Source: Actinomycetes bacterium
GTDB taxonomy: Bacteria; Actinomycetota; Actinomycetes; Actinomycetales; Microbacteriaceae
NCBI GenBank assembly: GCA_023432005.1
Contig: JAEYVF010000166.1
Location: 1 to 37,933, forward strand
Reading direction: 5' to 3'
DNA length: 37,933 bases
Below the pieces are notes generated by a model that was not told the DNA's origin, did not search any database, and saw only the letters and a list, made by a program, of their open reading frames with translations. A program made the position numbers and the translations under genes. Shown here piece by piece: positions 32,966 through 37,933 of this stretch. The first letter of the stretch is position 1. Each line of letters opens with the position of its first letter.

Positions 32966-33933
32966 CGCGCCCCCTCCCCGTCGGAGCTGAGATCGAGGAA
33001 GGTGTGCTCGAGGTCGCCCACGGCGGGCGCGAACGACACGACCTTCACGCCCGCCGCGACGAGCGCCGCGAGCAGCTCGGCTGCGCGCTCCTCACCCGCG
33101 AGCGGCACGACGAGTCCCTGGGGCTCGGTGGCGATGCGCCCCGCGTCGACCCCGGCCCCCACGAGCGCCCGGTGCAGCCCTGCTCCGTCGAGGGCGCGGA
33201 TGCGCCAGCCGCGCTCGGTGCCGCGCGCCGCCGCCACCCGCTCCTCGCTCACCGTGGAGCCGCTCTCGAGGAACACCGCGCGGTCGGCGAGCTCGTCGAG
33301 CTCGGCGAGCACATGGCTCGACACGACGATCGTGCGCCCCTCCGCCGCGAGCCGTCGCAGCAGCACACGCAGGGCGATGCGCGCGCCCGGGTCGAGTCCG
33401 GATGCCGGTTCGTCGAGCAGCAGCACCCGCGGGTCGTGCACGAGCGCGCGGGCGAGGCTCAGTCGCTGCTTCTGGCCGCGCGAGAGGACGCGCGTGGGGC
33501 GGTCGGCGAGCTCGTCGAGGTCGACGAGGGCGATGAGCTCGCGTGCGCGGTCGGCTGCGGCGGCGGCCGGGATGTCGTAGAGCCGCGCGGTGAGCTCGAG
33601 GCTGCGGCGCACCGTGAGATTCGGCCACGCGCCGAGCACGTCGGGCATCCAGCCGAGCCGTGCACGCACGGCCGCGGGCTGCGCCACGGGGTCGAGCCCG
33701 CCGATGCGGATCTCGCCGCGATCGGGCACGAGCAGCGTGGCGAGCATGAGGAGCAGGGTGGTCTTGCCCGAGCCGTTGGGTCCCACGAGGCCCGTGACCT
33801 CGCCCGGCCGTGCCTCGAAGGTGACCGAGCGCACGGCCTGCACGTCGCCGAACGAGCGCGCGACATCCGTCACCCGGATGTCGGTCGGTGCGAGGGCTGC
33901 GGGCGGCTGGGGGAGGGCCTCGGGGCTGCTCAT
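32962..33933 (-). CDS. ABC-2 type transporter ATPase
   Basis: The 323-residue ATPase has Walker A GPNGSGKTTLL (about 52-62) and a Q-loop region LGWMPDVLGAWPNLTVRRSLEL, in which the usual Gln is Met-Pro. The signature LSRGQKQRLSLARAL, Walker B VLLLDEPASGLDP and the H-loop VSSHVLAEL follow. A C-terminal domain of about 100 residues follows the core. It powers the adjacent permease. The ATG is preceded at 6 nt by TAGGGT on the minus strand, so it is leaderless. Confidence 0.94.
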   Translation of the reverse strand: MSSPEALPQPPAALAPTDIRVTDVARSFGDVQAVRSVTFEARPGEVTGLVGPNGSGKTTLLLMLATLLVPDRGEIRIGGLDPVAQPAAVRARLGWMPDVLGAWPNLTVRRSLELTARLYDIPAAAAADRARELIALVDLDELADRPTRVLSRGQKQRLSLARALVHDPRVLLLDEPASGLDPGARIALRVLLRRLAAEGRTIVVSSHVLAELDELADRAVFLESGSTVSEERVAAARGTERGWRIRALDGAGLHRALVGAGVDAGRIATEPQGLVVPLAGEERAAELLAALVAAGVKVVSFAPAVGDLEHTFLDLSSDGEGAR

Positions 33934-34036
33934 GCTGCGACCCTAGGGGCGCATCGCGACCCGACGCGTCCTCCGCGCGGATGATGCCGAGCATCCGTCA
34001 GGACGACCGGGGCTCGCCACCTGACACAATCGACGG
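33934..34036. promoter_or_regulatory. Divergent leaderless promoters of ABC exporter and hisS
   Basis: Minus-strand TAGGGT (33940-33945) is 6 nt from the ATPase ATG. Plus-strand CACAAT (34025-34030) is 6 nt from the hisS GTG. The 103-base gap shows no long hairpin. Confidence 0.45.
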
Positions 34037-35326
34037 GTGGCAACGCAGGTGAACCCTCCCCGCGGGATGCGGGACTTCCTCCCGGCCGAGAAGGCGCGTC
34101 GCGAGCGCGTGCTCCAGGTCATCAAGGACTCCTACCGCGCCCACGGCTTCGACGAGATCGAGACGCCCGTCATGGAGGACTCCGACCGCCTGCACGCGGG
34201 ACTCGGCGGAGACAACGAGAAGCTCGCGTTCGGCGTGCAGAAGCGCGGCCTGACGCGCGAGGACCTGCAGGCCGCCGAGCAGCCGCTCGACCTCGTCGAC
34301 CTCGGCCTGCGCTTCGACCTCACGGTGCCGCTCGCGCGCTTCTACGCGACCCACCGGGCCGAGCTGCCCGCCGTCTTCCGCGCCATCCAGGTCGCGCCCG
34401 TGTGGCGCGCCGAGCGCCCGCAGAAGGGCCGCTACCGCCAGTTCGTGCAGTGCGACATCGACATCATGGGCGAGCCCGGCATCCAGGCGGAGGCGGAGCT
34501 GCTCGTCGCATCCCTCGCGACGGTCGACGCGCTGGGGCTCCGCGACGCCACCATCCGCGTCAACGATCGTCGCCTGCTCGTCGGCATGCTCACGGGCTTC
34601 GGCTTCGCGCCCGAGAGCCACGATGACGTGCTCATCACGATCGACAAGCTCGACAAGCTCGGTCCCGACGGGGTCGTCGCCGAGCTCGCCGAACGCGGGG
34701 CCGACACGGATGCCGTCGAGGCGTTCCGCGCCTTCCTCGCGCGCCCGCAGACGCGCGAGTTCCTGCCCTTCGGCGAGCGCGCCATCCGCACGGCCCTGCC
34801 CGCGGGCGCCGACGACGAGGTCGTGGCGGGCCTCGTCGCGATCGGCGACGCCGTCGCGCAGGCGCGCGGCGAGGACGCCGCGCCGCTCGTGTTCGACCCC
34901 TTCCTCGTGCGCGGCATGGGGTACTACACCGGCCCGATCTTCGAGCTCGCGCACCCGAGCGTGCCCTACTCGCTCGGCGGCGGCGGCCGCTACGACGGCA
35001 TGATCGGGCGCTTCCTCGGCACCGATGTGCCCGCGACGGGCTTCTCGCTCGGCTTCGAGCGGCTCGTCGACCTCGTCGAGCCGCCCGCGGCCACCGGGGG
35101 AGCCGCCGTCGCGCTCGTGCACGACGCGGATGCGCCGCTCGGCGCCCTCCTCGCCCTGCAGACCGCGCTCGTCGCACGCGGAGACCGTGCCCGCCTCGTC
35201 AAGCGCGCCAAGAACACCAAGCTGCAGCTCGAGGGGCTCGCGGAGCAGGGCTTCACGAGCTTCGCGTTCCTCGGGGCCGACGCCCCGGCATCCGTCGACG
35301 ACCTCGACCTGCGCCCGCTGAGCTGA
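34037..35326 (+). CDS. hisS: Histidine-tRNA ligase
   Basis: The 429-residue class II synthetase charges tRNA-His. It starts with the usual NPPRGMRDFLPAEKARRERVL. Motif 2 is FRAIQVAPVWRAERPQKGRYRQFVQCDIDIMG, the histidine-binding motif is LVRGMGYYTGPIFELA, and motif 3 is GGGGRYDGMIGRFLGTDVPATGFSLGFERL. A C-terminal anticodon-binding domain (about 350-429) follows. The GTG start has a -10 box 6 nt upstream. It is 107 bases before eno, which has its own promoter. Confidence 0.97.
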   Translation: MATQVNPPRGMRDFLPAEKARRERVLQVIKDSYRAHGFDEIETPVMEDSDRLHAGLGGDNEKLAFGVQKRGLTREDLQAAEQPLDLVDLGLRFDLTVPLARFYATHRAELPAVFRAIQVAPVWRAERPQKGRYRQFVQCDIDIMGEPGIQAEAELLVASLATVDALGLRDATIRVNDRRLLVGMLTGFGFAPESHDDVLITIDKLDKLGPDGVVAELAERGADTDAVEAFRAFLARPQTREFLPFGERAIRTALPAGADDEVVAGLVAIGDAVAQARGEDAAPLVFDPFLVRGMGYYTGPIFELAHPSVPYSLGGGGRYDGMIGRFLGTDVPATGFSLGFERLVDLVEPPAATGGAAVALVHDADAPLGALLALQTALVARGDRARLVKRAKNTKLQLEGLAEQGFTSFAFLGADAPASVDDLDLRPLS

Positions 35327-35379
35327 GCGGGCGCGCCGATCCGCGCCGCCGCGAACGTCGCGGGGTATCGGGGGGTCGG

Positions 35380-35433
35380 TAGGATCGCGGTGGGCGTTCG
35401 CCCGTCACACCACACCCCCTAAGGAGTTCCCCA
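35380..35433 (+). promoter_or_regulatory. Promoter and short leader of eno
   Basis: TAGGAT (35380-35385) is the -10 box. A GGGC-GTTC-GCCC hairpin (35392-35403) would fold at the very 5' end of the transcript and may protect it. AAGGAG (35421-35426) stands 7 nt before the GTG, one of the best ribosome-binding sites in the window. Confidence 0.55.
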
Positions 35434-36705
<1,272 letters not shown>

Positions 36706-36721
36706 TCATCCACCCGACGCC

Positions 36722-36828
36722 GCAGGAGCGGCGGATCCCTTCGCGAGTCGCATGCCCCCGCGCGCCTGGACGGCGCGCTCCCGCCAGGCCCGATGCCAGC
36801 GTCTCGCAAAGGAATCCGCCGCTCCTGC
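36722..36828. repeat. Long inverted repeat (26-bp arms) between eno and the ftsB-like gene
   Basis: The left arm (36722-36747) and right arm (36803-36828) are inverted copies matching at 24 of 26 positions; the core of each arm is GCAGGAGCGGCGGAT. Between them a second perfect hairpin, GCGCGCC (36760-36766) with GGCGCGC (36772-36778), occupies the centre. It could be a strong terminator of eno, but it is unusually long and has no T-tract. A small non-coding palindromic element is the alternative. The rest of the gap (to 36896) shows nothing else. Confidence 0.8.
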
Positions 36829-36896
36829 TGCTGTGTCTGCGGACGGCGGAGACGGCCGGACCGCTCGGCCTGACGTCGGGGACGGGGCGCGTCGCT

Positions 36897-36902
36897 TAGC
36901 CT
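36897..36902 (+). promoter_or_regulatory. -10 box of leaderless ftsB-like gene
   Basis: TAGCCT is 6 nt from the GTG. GGAGGG lies directly against the GTG with no spacing, too close to act as a normal ribosome-binding site. Confidence 0.5.
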
Positions 36903-36908
36903 GGAGGG

Positions 36909-37421
36909 GTGAGCCCGAGGTCCCGCACGCCGCGCACCGAGCGCGTGCCCGTCGCCATGGCGGAGCCGCCGCGCGCCGCGCTGTGGCTGCGCAACTTCCG
37001 GCTCTCGGGCTTCGCGCTCACGGTGCTCGCGCTCATCGTCGCCGCCCTCGTCGTGCTCGCGCCGCAGCTCAAGACCCTCGTCGAGCAGCGCCAGCAGATC
37101 GCGCAGCTCGAGGCGGAGGTGGATCAGGCCCAGCAGGAGCTCGACGACATCGACGCCGAGGTCGCCCGCTGGAGCGACCCCGCCTACATCGAGGCGCAGG
37201 CCCGCGACCGCCTGTACTACATCTACCCCGGCGACACCGCCTACCTCGTGATCGCCGATCGGGACGCGCCCACCGTCGAGAACGAGCAGCCCATCAGCGA
37301 CAGCATCGAGACGACGCGCGTCGACTGGGTGACGGCCCTCCTGTCATCCATCTATGCGGCGGGCCTCACCGAGGCGACGCCCGAGCAGCTCGAGAGCCCC
37401 GGCAACGGAGGCGCCGGATGA
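36909..37421 (+). CDS. ftsB: FtsB/DivIC-family septum formation protein
   Basis: The 170-residue bitopic membrane protein has a basic cytoplasmic N-terminus, a transmembrane helix (about 35-56, GFALTVLALIVAALVVLA), and a coiled coil (about 60-90, LVEQRQQIAQLEAEVDQAQQELDDIDAEV). The conserved ARDRLYYIYPGDTAYLVI follows. FtsB/DivIC links FtsL and FtsQ in the divisome. An acidic tail of about 50 residues follows. It lies between eno and DUF501, the standard actinobacterial order. ATG 36957 is an alternative start but the leaderless GTG is better supported. Confidence 0.93.
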   Translation: MSPRSRTPRTERVPVAMAEPPRAALWLRNFRLSGFALTVLALIVAALVVLAPQLKTLVEQRQQIAQLEAEVDQAQQELDDIDAEVARWSDPAYIEAQARDRLYYIYPGDTAYLVIADRDAPTVENEQPISDSIETTRVDWVTALLSSIYAAGLTEATPEQLESPGNGGAG

Positions 37422-37933
37422 CCCGCCCGCCCTTCGCACCTCCCACCGAGGCCGAGGTCGCCGTCGTCTCGCGCCAGCTCGGGCGCCCGGCGCGCGGCGT
37501 CATCGGCATCGCCGCGCGCTGCGCGTGCGGCAACCCCACGGTCGTCGCGACGAGCCCGCGGCTCCCCGACGGGACCCCGTTCCCCACGCTCTACTACCTG
37601 TCGCATCCGGCCGCGACGGCCGCCCTGTCGACGCTCGAGGCCACGGGCGTCATGCCCGAGCTCGCCGCGACCCTCGAGGATGGGACGGCGGACGCCTACC
37701 GCGCCGCCCACGCCTCCTACCTCGCCGACCGCGAGAGCATCGAGGTCGTGCCCGAGATCGCCGGCTTCTCGGCGGGGGGCATGCCCGACCGGGTGAAGTG
37801 CCTGCACGCGCTCGCCGCGCATGCGCTCGCGGCCGGCCCCGGCGTGAACCCCATCGGGGATGCCGCGCTCGCCCGCGCGAGCTGGTCGCCCGAGCGCTGT
37901 GAGTGCGCCGAGCCCGGCGCCGCCCTCGAGGGC
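37418..37933 (+). CDS. DUF501 family protein (partial, cut by window end)
   Basis: ATG 37418 overlaps the ftsB stop (ATGA), and the frame stays open for 172 codons to the window edge. Family motifs seen: VSRQLGRPARGVIGIAARCACGNPTVV, SPRLPDGTPFPTLYYLSHP, SAGGMPDRVKCLHALAAHALAAGPGVNPIGD, and a late Cys pair (CEC). Several conserved Cys and His residues suggest metal binding, but the role is unknown. In Actinobacteria it is usually followed by an exopolyphosphatase (ppx) gene. The stop codon is outside the window. Confidence 0.92.
   Translation, partial: MTRPPFAPPTEAEVAVVSRQLGRPARGVIGIAARCACGNPTVVATSPRLPDGTPFPTLYYLSHPAATAALSTLEATGVMPELAATLEDGTADAYRAAHASYLADRESIEVVPEIAGFSAGGMPDRVKCLHALAAHALAAGPGVNPIGDAALARASWSPERCECAEPGAALEG

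Overview
The window looks like actinobacterial chromosome, most probably from the family Microbacteriaceae. It is very GC-rich with G/C-ending codons and many GTG starts. It carries lsr2, a mycobacteria-like housekeeping order, and many genes whose start codon lies 6-7 nt after a TANNNT-type -10 box (leaderless transcription). The coordinates below were read by eye from the sequence; no database search was run. Gene density is very high, no gene-free stretch exceeds about 205 bases, and I see no rRNA, tRNA, CRISPR, insertion sequence or phage gene.

Layout. (1) 1-5400: tail of an unknown gene, lsr2, a YedK-type abasic-site protein, a UPF0114 membrane protein, prs, an old-yellow-enzyme/FadH-like oxidoreductase and a small membrane protein. 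(2) 5524-8449: an unusually ordered class III CoA-transferase, a strong two-hairpin terminator region, and gnd facing it. (3) 8529-20231: a sugar-acid catabolic block. A FadR-type regulator is divergent from a CUT1 ABC importer without its own ATPase, followed by gluconokinase, DgoD-type galactonate dehydratase, a KDPG/KDPGal-type aldolase and a ManD/RspA-type dehydratase. A second unit holds an IolC-like kinase, a Cgl0159-family barrel protein and a zinc alcohol dehydrogenase, followed by a D-2-hydroxyacid dehydrogenase. (4) 20244-25276: rplY, pth, mfd. (5) 25286-31836: accessory genes in alternating orientation (hexapeptide-repeat protein, CPBP protease, MFS exporter, secreted/anchored nuclease, mazG, CGNR regulator, EamA transporter, SDR). 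(6) 31898-37933: an ABC-2 exporter pair, hisS, eno, ftsB/divIC and a DUF501 gene cut by the window end.

How it works together. prs, rplY, pth, mfd, mazG, eno, ftsB-like and DUF501 follow the conserved actinobacterial neighbourhood known from Mycobacterium. The sugar-acid block sits inside it between prs and rplY, so it is probably a lineage-specific insertion. Its enzymes suggest a convergent route: gluconate goes to 6-phosphogluconate (GntK) and then ribulose 5-phosphate (Gnd). Galactonate, mannonate or gluconate are dehydrated to 2-keto-3-deoxy acids, phosphorylated by the only sugar-acid-type kinase left in the block (IolC-like), and cleaved by the aldolase. A shared motif inside both candidate promoters of the block suggests one regulator, the FadR protein, controls both units. 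The most original parts are the IolC-like/Cgl0159 pair detached from any inositol pathway, the proline-type ManD, the 15-bp hairpin after the binding-protein gene, and the dense use of leaderless and face-to-face promoters.
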